Positions 13,902 through 21,664 of a stretch of DNA of 26,866 nucleotides are shown here, piece after piece. The notes under the pieces are model-generated. The model was not told the DNA's origin and searched no databases. It saw only the letters and a program-made list of their open reading frames with translations. The position numbers and the translations under genes were made by a program. The stretch comes from JAFGDH01 sp964447525 (lineage in GTDB: Archaea > Aenigmatarchaeota > Aenigmatarchaeia > QMZP01 > QMZT01): assembly GCA_964447525.1 (NCBI GenBank), contig CAYUSU010000017.1, forward strand, positions 1-26,866. The letters run 5' to 3'. Positions within the stretch are counted from its first letter, which is position 1, and each line of letters begins with the position of its first letter.

Positions 13902-14549
13902 ATGATAAATACCGTAATATTCGATATGGACGGCGTCCTTCTGGATAGCGTTCCTAAACACAGGAAGGCTTTCTCTGATGTTCTACTTGGTGCTGGAATA
14001 GATGTCTCTGACGAGGACTTCAGAGAAGTGAGCGGGATGACGACTCCTGATATAATCAGGAATATCGCCTCGAAGCACGGGAAGGAAGTCGATGTGGAGA
14101 GGCTGTCAAAACAGAAGGACAAATTGGTCTTCGGTAAGATATCGGAAGACATGAAGATATTCGACGGGGTCCATGATGTTGTGAGGAACCTCAGGAAGAG
14201 CGGTTTCAGGGTAGGATTTGCATCCTCCAGCGACAAATCCGTCATTGACGTTTTCATGAAAAAAAGCGGACTGGAAGGAATGTTTGATTCAATTATCATG
14301 GGAGTCGATCTTCATAGATCAAAGCCAGATCCGGAGGTTTTTCTTCTCGCTGCTGAAAGAGCCGGTTCGAAACCGGAATCTTCCGTCGTGGTTGAGGATG
14401 CGAGAAACGGCATAATCGCGGCGAAAAGGGCCGGTATGAAGTGCGTGGCCATAAACAACGATTTCATAAGCCCGGAAGACATCGAAAAAGCGGATATCAT
14501 AGTAGATACAATAAAATATATAACTCCCGATTTTGTCAGAAACCTTTAA
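13902..14549 (+). CDS. HAD hydrolase, beta-phosphoglucomutase-like subfamily (tandem copy 1)
   Basis: The 215-aa product has motif I VIFDMDGVLLDS (D8, D10), motif II FASSSDK, motif III Lys in HRSKPDPEVF and motif IV VVVEDARNGI. The cap domain lies between about residues 15 and 80. These features place it with subfamily-IA sugar-phosphate phosphatases/phosphomutases. It starts at ATG 13902, not the earlier in-frame codons, because GTGAT lies 3 nt upstream and the motif begins at residue 5. The next gene is the same length and opens with nearly the same 13 residues, so the two arose by tandem duplication and then diverged. Substrate unknown. Confidence 0.9.
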   Translation: MINTVIFDMDGVLLDSVPKHRKAFSDVLLGAGIDVSDEDFREVSGMTTPDIIRNIASKHGKEVDVERLSKQKDKLVFGKISEDMKIFDGVHDVVRNLRKSGFRVGFASSSDKSVIDVFMKKSGLEGMFDSIIMGVDLHRSKPDPEVFLLAAERAGSKPESSVVVEDARNGIIAAKRAGMKCVAINNDFISPEDIEKADIIVDTIKYITPDFVRNL

Positions 14550-14552
14550 ATA
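14545..14552 (+). promoter_or_regulatory. TATA box for the second tandem HAD gene, overlapping the end of the first
   Basis: TTTAAATA (preceded by GAAACC, a BRE-like stretch) straddles the stop codon of copy 1. Initiation about 25 bp downstream leaves a leader with GGTGAT at 14587-14592, 3 nt before ATG 14596. The second copy can therefore be transcribed on its own. Confidence 0.5.
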
Positions 14553-14595
14553 CGATGGATTTACTATTAATTCTCCCATTAATCAAGGTGATAAT

Positions 14596-15243
14596 ATGAT
14601 CAATACCGTAATATTCGACATGGACGGCGTCCTGATAGACAGCGCTCCTCACCATTATGAGGTGCTGAAGGACTTCATGGGCGAGCATGGCGTGGAGATA
14701 ACCATAGATGACTTCAGGGAGTTCAACGGAACGACGACCAAAGAGGTGATCGAATACCTTTCGCAGAAGCACGTAAAGGATTTTGACGTCCATGCGATTT
14801 CCTTGGAAAAGGAGAAGAGAGCATGGAAGAAGATTTCCGAGGAAGCGGAGATATTCGATGGCGTCTGCGAGCTCATCCAGACGCTGAAGGAGAACGGTTT
14901 TAAGATCGCTCTGGCTACATCGACGGAACTGGAATACGCCGAACATTTTTTTAGAATGAGTGGACTGAAAAAGGAATTTGACGCGATAGTCACCAAGGAT
15001 GACATACATCGTTCCAAGCCGGATCCGGAGATATTCCGGCTGGCATCCGAGAGGGTCGATTCCAAGCCCGAAGAATGTGTCGTTGTTGAGGATGCGTTCA
15101 ACGGCGTGAAGGCCGCGCACGCGGCCGGCATGAAATGCATCGGAATAAAGAGCGAATTCTCGAATCCGGAAAATCTGAAAATCGCAGACGTTGTGGTTGA
15201 TAACATAAAGCAGATAAACGTCAGGATGATAATGGAAATTTAG
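14596..15243 (+). CDS. HAD hydrolase, beta-phosphoglucomutase-like subfamily (tandem copy 2)
   Basis: The 215-aa product has motif I VIFDMDGVLIDS (D8, D10), motif II LATSTEL, HRSKPDPEIF with the motif III Lys, and motif IV VVVEDAFNGV. It aligns end to end with copy 1 (MINTVIFDMDGVL at both N-termini, AAGMKC against RAGMKC near the C-terminus). The cap domain differs most (HHYEVLKDFMGEHGVEIT against KHRKAFSDVLLGAGIDVS), which suggests a changed substrate. The start is fixed by GGTGAT 3 nt upstream. It has its own TATA element. Confidence 0.9.
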   Translation: MINTVIFDMDGVLIDSAPHHYEVLKDFMGEHGVEITIDDFREFNGTTTKEVIEYLSQKHVKDFDVHAISLEKEKRAWKKISEEAEIFDGVCELIQTLKENGFKIALATSTELEYAEHFFRMSGLKKEFDAIVTKDDIHRSKPDPEIFRLASERVDSKPEECVVVEDAFNGVKAAHAAGMKCIGIKSEFSNPENLKIADVVVDNIKQINVRMIMEI

Positions 15244-15247
15244 TTTC

Positions 15248-15490
15248 CTATATGCAATTGTATATTATGCTAATGTCATATTCTTCTTCCATTTTTTTCG
15301 CTTTTTTTGTGGCTTTTCCCTTAGTCCAGGAAAAATCGATGTCTATAAATACCGGAAACCACCCTTCCCCCGTTAAATCGCTTCCGATTTTTTTTGTATC
15401 ATTAAAATAATTTATAGCGATCACTCCACAGGAACTACCGTTCACGTTCATTAGGTTTATCGCTGAAATTGCATACTTTGGTCCGAACAT
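15248..15490 (-). CDS. Small hypothetical protein (80 aa)
   Basis: It starts MFGPKYAISAINLMNVNGSS and contains GWFPVFIDIDFSWTKGKATK, ending in a short acidic/basic helix and SIIYNCI. No family is recognised and no membrane span or metal motif is seen. The start is well supported: GGAGGTTGAT (plus-strand complement at 15494-15503) lies exactly 3 nt upstream, the strongest ribosome binding site in the window. The gene sits alone on the minus strand between two HAD genes, 4 bp from the stop of the convergent one. Its codons are more AT-rich than those of its neighbours. Confidence 0.7.
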   Translation of the reverse strand: MFGPKYAISAINLMNVNGSSCGVIAINYFNDTKKIGSDLTGEGWFPVFIDIDFSWTKGKATKKAKKMEEEYDISIIYNCI

Positions 15491-15526
15491 CAGATCAACC
15501 TCCGAATTTTTAAAAATACATCCAAA

Positions 15527-15536
15527 TAATATAAAC
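15527..15536. promoter_or_regulatory. TATA element shared by the 80-aa gene and the DxGG-type HAD gene
   Basis: ATAATATAAA is centred about 24 bp before ATG 15555 on the plus strand. It is far enough from ATG 15490 on the minus strand to leave a short leader carrying GGAGGT. One box could serve both directions; a separate TTTTTAAAAATA at 15508-15519 is the alternative for the minus gene. Confidence 0.4.
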
Positions 15537-15554
15537 TAATCGGTTGTGGATGGA

Positions 15555-16169
15555 ATGATCAAAGCTATAATATTCGACCTTGGCGGCGTTATCGCGTGCG
15601 AGGACTGGGACTCTCACGGGGAAACCGTGTGGAGGAAGCTGGCGGAATACCTTGAAATAACCCATGAACAGCTCGGTGTCATGTTCCATAGATTTTACAA
15701 AGACGAAGGACTTCGGGTTGGAAGGGGGAGCGAGACTGAATTCTTCAGTATGCTTGCCGATTTATCCCCTAACGACGTTTCTGAAAACGATGTCAAGGAT
15801 TTTTTCTATTCTCTCTTCTACCCCCACGATGAGATGGTTCTTTTCGTGAAGAAGCTTTCGCTGAAATACCCGATGTACATGATATCCAATGACGTTGCCA
15901 ACTGGTTCGACTACAAGATAGAGAAATTCGGGATAAAGAAATATTTCAAACAGGTTTTTTGTTCCGCGAACATAGGATACGCCAAGCCTGACCCGAGAAT
16001 ATACGAATATGCTTTGTCGAAGATACCCGAAGCGCCGGTCGAGTGTGTGTTCGTCGATAATCTCGAGAGGAATATCCCTGCGGCTGAAGAGGCTGGAATG
16101 AAGACTATTCTATTCAGGGATGTTGAACAATTGAGGGAAGAACTCGAAAAACTAGGAATAAAGGTTTGA
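15555..16169 (+). CDS. HAD hydrolase, YihX-like subfamily with DxGG motif I
   Basis: The 204-aa product has motif I AIIFDLGGVIACED. D8 is the nucleophile, but the usual second Asp is Gly, as in YihX-type glucose-1-phosphate phosphatases (DLGNV). Motif II is MISNDVANW, motif III Lys lies in GYAKPDPRIYEYA and motif IV is CVFVDNLERNI. The fold is complete, so it is likely active. ATG 15555 is preferred over GTG 15546 because the TATA element is about 24 bp away and motif I then begins at residue 5. RuBisCO starts 54 bp downstream of its stop. Substrate unknown. Confidence 0.87.
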   Translation: MIKAIIFDLGGVIACEDWDSHGETVWRKLAEYLEITHEQLGVMFHRFYKDEGLRVGRGSETEFFSMLADLSPNDVSENDVKDFFYSLFYPHDEMVLFVKKLSLKYPMYMISNDVANWFDYKIEKFGIKKYFKQVFCSANIGYAKPDPRIYEYALSKIPEAPVECVFVDNLERNIPAAEEAGMKTILFRDVEQLREELEKLGIKV

Positions 16170-16210
16170 AATTATTTATTGTCGGTTAACAAAATCATAA
16201 TAACAATCTT

Positions 16211-16216
16211 GGGGAG
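16211..16216 (+). promoter_or_regulatory. Ribosome binding site deciding the RuBisCO start
   Basis: GGGGAG touches the first ATG (16217) but stands 6 nt before the second (16223). Only the second gives a workable spacing, so translation should begin at 16223. Confidence 0.6.
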
Positions 16217-16222
16217 ATGTTC

Positions 16223-17494
16223 ATGCATTATGTTGATCTTAAGTACAAGCCGAACAGGAACGAGATGATAGTTGAATTCAGGCTCGAACCTAACGGAGTC
16301 ACTTTTGAGAAAGCATGCAACGAGGTAGCCGGGGAGTCATCGATAGGGACGTGGACAAAGGTTTCCACGATGAACCCTTCCATAGCGAATAAGCTTAAGC
16401 CTCATGTTTTCTGGATGAATAAAAAGGAGAGGACATGTAAGATAGCCTATCCAATCGGTCTGTTCGAGTACGGGAGCATTCCCCAGCTGATGAGTTCCAT
16501 AGGAGGGAACGTGTTCGGGATGAGAATTGTCAAATCGCTTCGTCTGGAGGATATCGAGTTCCCGGAAAGCTACATACGCGGTTTCAGGGGACCAGCCTTC
16601 GGCATCGAAGGTATCCGACAACGATTAAAAATATGGGGACGTCCCTTTCTGGGAACGATAATAAAGCCAAAGGTGGGATTGACCCCGAGACAGATGGCTA
16701 AAGTGGCGTATGATGTGGCGGCCGGCGGGCTGGATTTCGTGAAGGACGACGAGAATCTGACGTCGATGAAATATTGCAAATTTGAGGACCGCATCCCGCT
16801 GATACTGGAAGCGCTGGATAAGGCGCAGGAGGAGACCGGAAGGAGGACAGGATACTCACCGAACATCACCGCTCCGGCCGACGTGATGGAAGAGCGGGCG
16901 TATTACGCCAGGAAGCACGGGAGCAAGTATATAATGATTGATGTCGTGACCACGGGATGGTCCGGTCTGCAGTACATACGTGACCTCAATCTCGGGATGA
17001 TCATTCACGCTCACAGGGCAGGTCACGGGGCTTTCACCAAGAACCCGGAGCACGGTATTTCAATGCTGACCATAGCGAAACTATGCCGGCTGATAGGGGT
17101 GGATCAGATACACGTCGGAACCGCGCATGTCGGGAAGATGGTTGGATCAATCGACGAGACCTGCGAGATCGAAGATGAGATCGAGAGCAAATTCATAACC
17201 GGGAAGGACGGCAGTCACGTTTTGGAGCAATTCTGGTACAAGATCAAACCCACGATAGCGGTCGCTTCCGGCGGTCTTCATCCGGGCGGCATCCCTAAGC
17301 TCGTCGAAAGGATGGGTTCTAACATAGTCATGCAGTTCGGCGGCGGTTGTCACGGCCATCCCAAAGGACCAAAAAAAGGGGCGATGGCCATACGCCAGGC
17401 AATGGAAGCCGTAAGGGACGGGATCACCCTTCAGGAAAAGGCAAAAACGAACAAAGAGCTGAAACAAGCCATCGACAAGTGGGGCGTAGCCTAA
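16223..17494 (+). CDS. rbcL: Ribulose-1,5-bisphosphate carboxylase, archaeal form III
   Basis: It converts ribulose-1,5-bisphosphate, CO2 and water to two 3-phosphoglycerates in the nucleoside-monophosphate degradation pathway. The 423-aa product keeps the active site: GTIIKPKVGL (K148, K150), GGLDFVKDDE (K174 carbamylated, then D/E metal ligands), HAHRAGHG (H264, R265), HVGTAHVGKM (H297, loop-6 K305), ASGGLHPG (S349) and QFGGGCHGHPKG for phosphate. HRAGHGAF and GLHPGG are form III-like, not form I. It is not a RuBisCO-like protein, since no catalytic residue is lost. AMP phosphorylase and phosphoglycerate mutase lie just downstream. The stop overlaps that of the convergent DUF362 gene by 4 bp. 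Confidence 0.96.
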   Translation: MHYVDLKYKPNRNEMIVEFRLEPNGVTFEKACNEVAGESSIGTWTKVSTMNPSIANKLKPHVFWMNKKERTCKIAYPIGLFEYGSIPQLMSSIGGNVFGMRIVKSLRLEDIEFPESYIRGFRGPAFGIEGIRQRLKIWGRPFLGTIIKPKVGLTPRQMAKVAYDVAAGGLDFVKDDENLTSMKYCKFEDRIPLILEALDKAQEETGRRTGYSPNITAPADVMEERAYYARKHGSKYIMIDVVTTGWSGLQYIRDLNLGMIIHAHRAGHGAFTKNPEHGISMLTIAKLCRLIGVDQIHVGTAHVGKMVGSIDETCEIEDEIESKFITGKDGSHVLEQFWYKIKPTIAVASGGLHPGGIPKLVERMGSNIVMQFGGGCHGHPKGPKKGAMAIRQAMEAVRDGITLQEKAKTNKELKQAIDKWGVA

Positions 17495-18399
17495 AAATGC
17501 TTCTTCGCCTGCTCCACGAAAAGGTTCCAAATATCCATGTTTATCGCTTCCGTGTTTTCTTTCATGATCACTTCGACGGCTTTCTGGTCTATTTTCAAAG
17601 GATCGTCTTCCACGAGATAACCGAGATTTTTGCACATGTTTTTTCCCGGAGTGCTTGAACAGTCACAAAATGGAGTGACTCCTTTGAGGGATGTTAGATA
17701 CATTATCCTGTTTTTCGGGAAGAATGATATCACGTTTTTGGCGGCGATGGCGAATGTTTCGAAAGACCTCTCGATGCCGTTCTCCGGATGCCAGTTCGCC
17801 CCGGTTGGGCATGCCGATACGCATCTCCTGCACCCTCCGCAATGTGAATAATCTATCCTTATTTTCCCGTCCTCTCCGAATGAAATGAGCTGGCGGGGAC
17901 ACGCTTCAATGCACACGCCGCAGGAAATGCATTTGCTCGCATCGTGCCTTGGTTGGGTCCATTTATGGACTCGTCGTTTGCCGTCCTTGATCAGGCAGCC
18001 CATACCGAGGTTCTTGACGGCTCCCGCGAACCCCGTCAGGACATGGCCGGTGGCGTGGGAAAGCACAAGAAGAGAATCGGCGTCGGTGATCTGCTTTGAA
18101 ATGCGGATTCCGTTCTTTTCAATAAACAAATTATCATCGGCGATCACTATCGGAAATTCACCGTATCCGTTTTCCTTCGCTATTCCAAGATAACCTTCCC
18201 TAGTATTCCGGATGCTCTTGTAAAGAACGGTCGTGTCGAAAAGGAATGGTTTGCAGCCGGAGGACTCCAGTTTTTCAAAAATGATCCTTACGTCTTCTAT
18301 CGGTATTGGTGGCTTCCCTCCATTTTCTCCCATGTGGAGTTTGATCGCAACGTTTCCCGATAGATTTATGGGAACATCCTGAATTTTTCCGTAAAGCAT
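17491..18399 (-). CDS. DUF362 protein with two 4Fe-4S ferredoxin clusters
   Basis: The N-terminal ~140 residues are DUF362-like (VAIKLHMGENGGKPPI, VLSHATGHVLTGFAGAVKN LGMG). Then come two ferredoxin motifs, CISCGVCIEACP and CGGCRRCVSACP, each with the downstream Pro, and the DUF362 FCDC motif (VTPFCDCSSTPGKN) near the C-terminus. It should be a cytoplasmic iron-sulfur electron carrier or redox enzyme; no reaction is established for the family. It sits between RuBisCO (convergent) and AMP phosphorylase (divergent), an association that may be accidental. A TTTTAAG element lies about 22-25 bp before the ATG, so it is probably leaderless. Confidence 0.88.
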   Translation of the reverse strand: MLYGKIQDVPINLSGNVAIKLHMGENGGKPPIPIEDVRIIFEKLESSGCKPFLFDTTVLYKSIRNTREGYLGIAKENGYGEFPIVIADDNLFIEKNGIRISKQITDADSLLVLSHATGHVLTGFAGAVKNLGMGCLIKDGKRRVHKWTQPRHDASKCISCGVCIEACPRQLISFGEDGKIRIDYSHCGGCRRCVSACPTGANWHPENGIERSFETFAIAAKNVISFFPKNRIMYLTSLKGVTPFCDCSSTPGKNMCKNLGYLVEDDPLKIDQKAVEVIMKENTEAINMDIWNLFVEQAKKHF

Positions 18400-18482
18400 G
18401 TTTATCGTTATGAATCTTAAAACTAATATTTAGTTAAATATTATTCGTACCAATTATAACAATAAAGTATTTGGGTGTTATG

Positions 18483-20024
18483 ATGCAGCTAAGAGTTCGT
18501 TTGTTACCGCTTGAGGCCGAGAAGCCTATCGTGGTTCTGAATAAGGAAGATGCTGATGAGATAGACGTCAGGCCGCTGGAAAGGGTTAGGATAAGATACA
18601 ACCATCATAATTTCATCGCGATCGTCAATACCACCGAGCGAATGGTGAAAGAGGGGGAGATCGGCCTTTACGAGGACGTAATGGAGAATATCAAGATCAG
18701 GTCGGGCCAGACCATCCGCGTAGACGCAGCCAATCCTCCGGAATCCATGTCCTACATCAAGAAAAAGATGGAAGGAATGATGCTAACGAAGCACGAAATA
18801 GACTCGATAATAGACGACACAGTCGGCGGGAACCTTTCCGATATCGAACTCACATCCTTCGTAACTTCGTTGTATAACCACGGCATGACCATGGGCGAGA
18901 TAGCCAACCTTTCCATGGCAATGACGAGGACCGGCGATGTTCTTCGGTTGAAGAAAAAGGAGATCTACGACAAACACAGCATCGGGGGAGTACCCGGGGA
19001 CAAGACCACGATACTTGTGGTACCAACCGTTGCAGCAGGCGGTCTCACGATACCAAAGACATCGTCCCGTGCTATCACTTCGCCAGCCGGAACGGCTGAC
19101 AGGTTCGAATGCATCGCTCCGGTTGAGATGGGGCTCGAAGAGATAAAGAGTGTGGTTGAGAAAACTAACGGATGTATAGTTTGGGGAGGATCGGTCGATC
19201 TCGCCCCGGCCGACGACATGTTCATCAAGATAGAATATCCTTTGTCAATAGACCCGTTCCTTCTCCCTTCGGTGATGTCTAAGAAGAAGGCCGTAGGCGC
19301 GAAATATCTGGTGATAGACATACCTACCGGCGAGGAAGCCAAGATAAACACGAAGGAAGAGTTTGAGAACCTTGCTGACAAATTTATTGTTCTGGGAAAG
19401 AAACTGAATATCAAGGTTAATGCAGTGTCCACTTATGCCGACCAGCCGCTCGGTTATGCGATAGGTCCGGCTCTCGAAGCAAGGGAGGCGCTCAGGACAA
19501 TAATGACCGGCAAGGGACCGGCAGATCTCATAGACAAGGCGGCGACCCTGGCCGGGGTTCTCTTTTCATATTCCGGTGCCAAAGACGGGAAAAAGATGGC
19601 GATGGACATGATCCGTTCAAAGAAGACGTACAAAAAACTTCAGGAAATCATTGAGGCACAGGGCGGCGACCCGGGAATAAAGCCTTCCGACATACCCATA
19701 GGAAAGAAGAAGGCGTCTTTGTTGTCGAAGACCAACGGGAAGGTTTTGTGGATAAGCAACAAGACCGTCGATGCGGTAGCCAGGAGAGCGGGCGCTCCGA
19801 AATACAAGGGTGCAGGTATACTGCTTAACAAAAAAATAGGTGACAAAGTAAGGAAAGGGGAAAAACTTCTGGAGATTTACGCCGAAAACACGGCGAAGCT
19901 GAATCAGGCACTTGGGATAGCCGGAAAATCGGAGATAATGAAGATAGGAAAGAAATCCACGATGGCGCTGGAAAGGTATCCCCCCATAGGGGAAAGGGAC
20001 AGGACGTTTATATTGGAGAGGTAG
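18483..20024 (+). CDS. deoA: AMP phosphorylase
   Basis: It splits AMP (or CMP/UMP) with phosphate to ribose-1,5-bisphosphate and base, the first step of the archaeal nucleotide-degradation route that feeds RuBisCO. The 513-aa product has an N-terminal ~85-residue extension with beta structure typical of AMP phosphorylases and absent from thymidine phosphorylase. The phosphate loop KHSIGGVPGDKTT is near residue 165, and the family signature KTSSRAITSPAGTADRFE is near 193-210. The C-terminal barrel-sandwich part includes VRKGEKLLEIYAE. The second of two adjacent ATGs is chosen because GGTGTT then stands 3 nt upstream. Phosphoglycerate mutase follows after 3 bp. Confidence 0.94.
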   Translation: MQLRVRLLPLEAEKPIVVLNKEDADEIDVRPLERVRIRYNHHNFIAIVNTTERMVKEGEIGLYEDVMENIKIRSGQTIRVDAANPPESMSYIKKKMEGMMLTKHEIDSIIDDTVGGNLSDIELTSFVTSLYNHGMTMGEIANLSMAMTRTGDVLRLKKKEIYDKHSIGGVPGDKTTILVVPTVAAGGLTIPKTSSRAITSPAGTADRFECIAPVEMGLEEIKSVVEKTNGCIVWGGSVDLAPADDMFIKIEYPLSIDPFLLPSVMSKKKAVGAKYLVIDIPTGEEAKINTKEEFENLADKFIVLGKKLNIKVNAVSTYADQPLGYAIGPALEAREALRTIMTGKGPADLIDKAATLAGVLFSYSGAKDGKKMAMDMIRSKKTYKKLQEIIEAQGGDPGIKPSDIPIGKKKASLLSKTNGKVLWISNKTVDAVARRAGAPKYKGAGILLNKKIGDKVRKGEKLLEIYAENTAKLNQALGIAGKSEIMKIGKKSTMALERYPPIGERDRTFILER

Positions 20025-20026
20025 AT
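20015..20026 (+). promoter_or_regulatory. Ribosome binding site supporting the GTG start of phosphoglycerate mutase
   Basis: GGAGAGGTAGAT overlaps the stop of AMP phosphorylase and ends one base before GTG 20028. No ATG is available nearby, so the two genes look translationally coupled. Confidence 0.6.
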
Positions 20027-20027
20027 C

Positions 20028-21215
20028 GTGAAAAAGAAAATCATTTTCATAGTTCTTGACGGTGCTGGCGATAAAGGGAAAAATACGCCCTTCCAGACAG
20101 CTAAAAAACCAAACATTGATTCTCTCGCCACCCGCGGGGTGTGCGGATTGGTAGATATAGGATACACAAAATACGTCGAATCGGACATAGGATACATGAC
20201 GCTTCTCGGTTTCTTCACCAAAGAATATTATACTGGCCGAGGATATTTGGAAGCGCTCGGACTTAACCTCCGTCCGAAGGAGAAAGAGCTTTGCATTCGC
20301 GGCAATTTCGCAACGCTGGACAAGAACGGTAACGTTGTTGACAGACGAGCTAACAGGGAAGAAACTGGCCTGGAGGAAATATGTGAAGAGCTCGATGGTA
20401 TGGAGATAGACGGCGTTAAATTCCATGTGCGTAAAGGTGCAGGTCACAGGGTCGTCATAATGATGGAAGGAAAGCTTTCGATGGACGTGATACCGAATGA
20501 TCCGAAACTCGAAGGGAAACCACTTTCTCAGATAGGATCAACATCCCCTGCCGGAAAGAAAACAGCATCTGTTCTCAACAAGTTCCTTTACCGAGCGAGG
20601 AAAATAATCACTGAAAGTCACATAAACGAAAAGAGAAAAGTTCCAACAAACGCGATCATAATCCGCAATTTCGGGATGAAAAAAGAGGGTCCGAACTTCG
20701 AAAAAACGTATGGGATGAAAGGCGCATGCGTCGCGGGCGTTCCGATTGCCAAGGGGATCTCCAGGTATCTCGGAATAAGGACGGTCGAAGTCAAAGGGGC
20801 GACAGGGAACACTGACACCAACCTGAAGGCGAAGCTGGAAAAGACCATAGAAATGCACAAAAAATATGATTTCGTCTGGCTCCACATAAACGGGACCGAC
20901 ATACTTTCCCATGACGCGAAAAGGAAGGAAAAGGCGGAATTCATAGAAAAGATAGATAATGAGGTTATTGGAAATCTGGTGAAAGTGGTGGACATGAAAA
21001 ATACAGTGATCGTCCTCACTTGCGACCACAGGACAGACAGCGAACCGGATTATAAGTATTACCGCCACACCAAGGATCCCGTACCGGCTCTTGTTTCCGG
21101 AGCGGGTGTGGAACCCGATAGAATCCAAACGTTCGACGAGTTTTCGTGCGAAAAGGGATCATTCGTCATAAAAGGAAACGGATTGATTCCGTACGTGCTG
21201 AGGGTTTCCCTGTAG
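20028..21215 (+). CDS. apgM: 2,3-bisphosphoglycerate-independent phosphoglycerate mutase, archaeal ApgM type
   Basis: It interconverts 3- and 2-phosphoglycerate, so it would pass the RuBisCO product into lower glycolysis. The 395-aa product shows the alkaline-phosphatase-superfamily order: IIFIVLDGAGDKG (metal Asp), YVESDIGYMTLLGF (Ser of the phosphoserine intermediate, next to Asp), GRGYLEALG, a central lid domain, HINGTDILSHDA, VLTCDHRTDSEPDYKYYRHT (metal ligands) and DPVPALVSGAG. The normal PGSDTAH context of the Ser is changed to VESDIGY, but Ser-Asp is kept. The GTG start 3 bp after AMP phosphorylase marks an operon of two. Gene pairing supports a role in nucleotide salvage rather than only in glycolysis. 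Confidence 0.92.
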   Translation: MKKKIIFIVLDGAGDKGKNTPFQTAKKPNIDSLATRGVCGLVDIGYTKYVESDIGYMTLLGFFTKEYYTGRGYLEALGLNLRPKEKELCIRGNFATLDKNGNVVDRRANREETGLEEICEELDGMEIDGVKFHVRKGAGHRVVIMMEGKLSMDVIPNDPKLEGKPLSQIGSTSPAGKKTASVLNKFLYRARKIITESHINEKRKVPTNAIIIRNFGMKKEGPNFEKTYGMKGACVAGVPIAKGISRYLGIRTVEVKGATGNTDTNLKAKLEKTIEMHKKYDFVWLHINGTDILSHDAKRKEKAEFIEKIDNEVIGNLVKVVDMKNTVIVLTCDHRTDSEPDYKYYRHTKDPVPALVSGAGVEPDRIQTFDEFSCEKGSFVIKGNGLIPYVLRVSL

Positions 21216-21226
21216 AAATTTGGATT

Positions 21227-21562
21227 TCATTCTTCGGTAGACAAACCAAGTGCTTCTTTGATAATGTTTTTACAAGCTCTGAATTGTGTTAATTCAGGTC
21301 CAAAACCGACTATGTAATCATTGACAAAGCTAAGACCCCCGGTCTCAGTTAAAATGACAGCCGGGTAAGGAATAAGTCCAAGTATATGAGGGTAACCTTC
21401 TAAAGGATCAACTGGTTGTGCGAAATGATGATAAACAGGCTCTTTATTTGTTATATCTGCGGACAAATCTCTCGACGTTCCTAAACTAAAACCAATTTTT
21501 TCTAAAAATCTCTGTGCCGTTGCGAGAGTAGGGAATTTGTAATCGCATTTTTCCGTGTTCAT
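21227..21562 (-). CDS. Hypothetical protein (111 aa)
   Basis: It starts MNTEKCDYKFPTLATAQRFL and contains EKIGFSLGTSRDLSADITNK, a Gly/Pro-rich middle and CKNIIKEALGLSTEE at the end. It looks soluble, without metal, nucleotide or membrane motifs. A TTTATAAAAA element (plus strand 21581-21590) is centred about 26 bp before the ATG, giving a leaderless start. It is convergent with phosphoglycerate mutase. Family unknown. Confidence 0.68.
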   Translation of the reverse strand: MNTEKCDYKFPTLATAQRFLEKIGFSLGTSRDLSADITNKEPVYHHFAQPVDPLEGYPHILGLIPYPAVILTETGGLSFVNDYIVGFGPELTQFRACKNIIKEALGLSTEE

Positions 21563-21582
21563 GATATGACTATAAAATTAAT

Positions 21583-21590
21583 TTTTATAA
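21583..21590 (-). promoter_or_regulatory. TATA box of the 111-aa hypothetical gene
   Basis: TTTTATAA lies 21-28 bp before the ATG at 21562 within an almost self-complementary AT stretch, TATAAAATTAATTTTTATA (21571-21589). Confidence 0.45.
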
Positions 21591-21664
21591 ACTTTGTTTA
21601 GGACAAGATAGTTCTTGATTTCGGTTAGCTGTTATTATTAAAATTCAGGGAGCAATAGATAAAC

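Noticed and set aside
16570..17053. Minus-strand frames within RuBisCO
   Set aside because: RuBisCO is intact with all catalytic residues; these are shadows without start signals.
19617..20447. 276-codon minus-strand frame across the AMP phosphorylase/phosphoglycerate mutase junction
   Set aside because: It is antisense to two well-supported enzymes and resembles no protein family.
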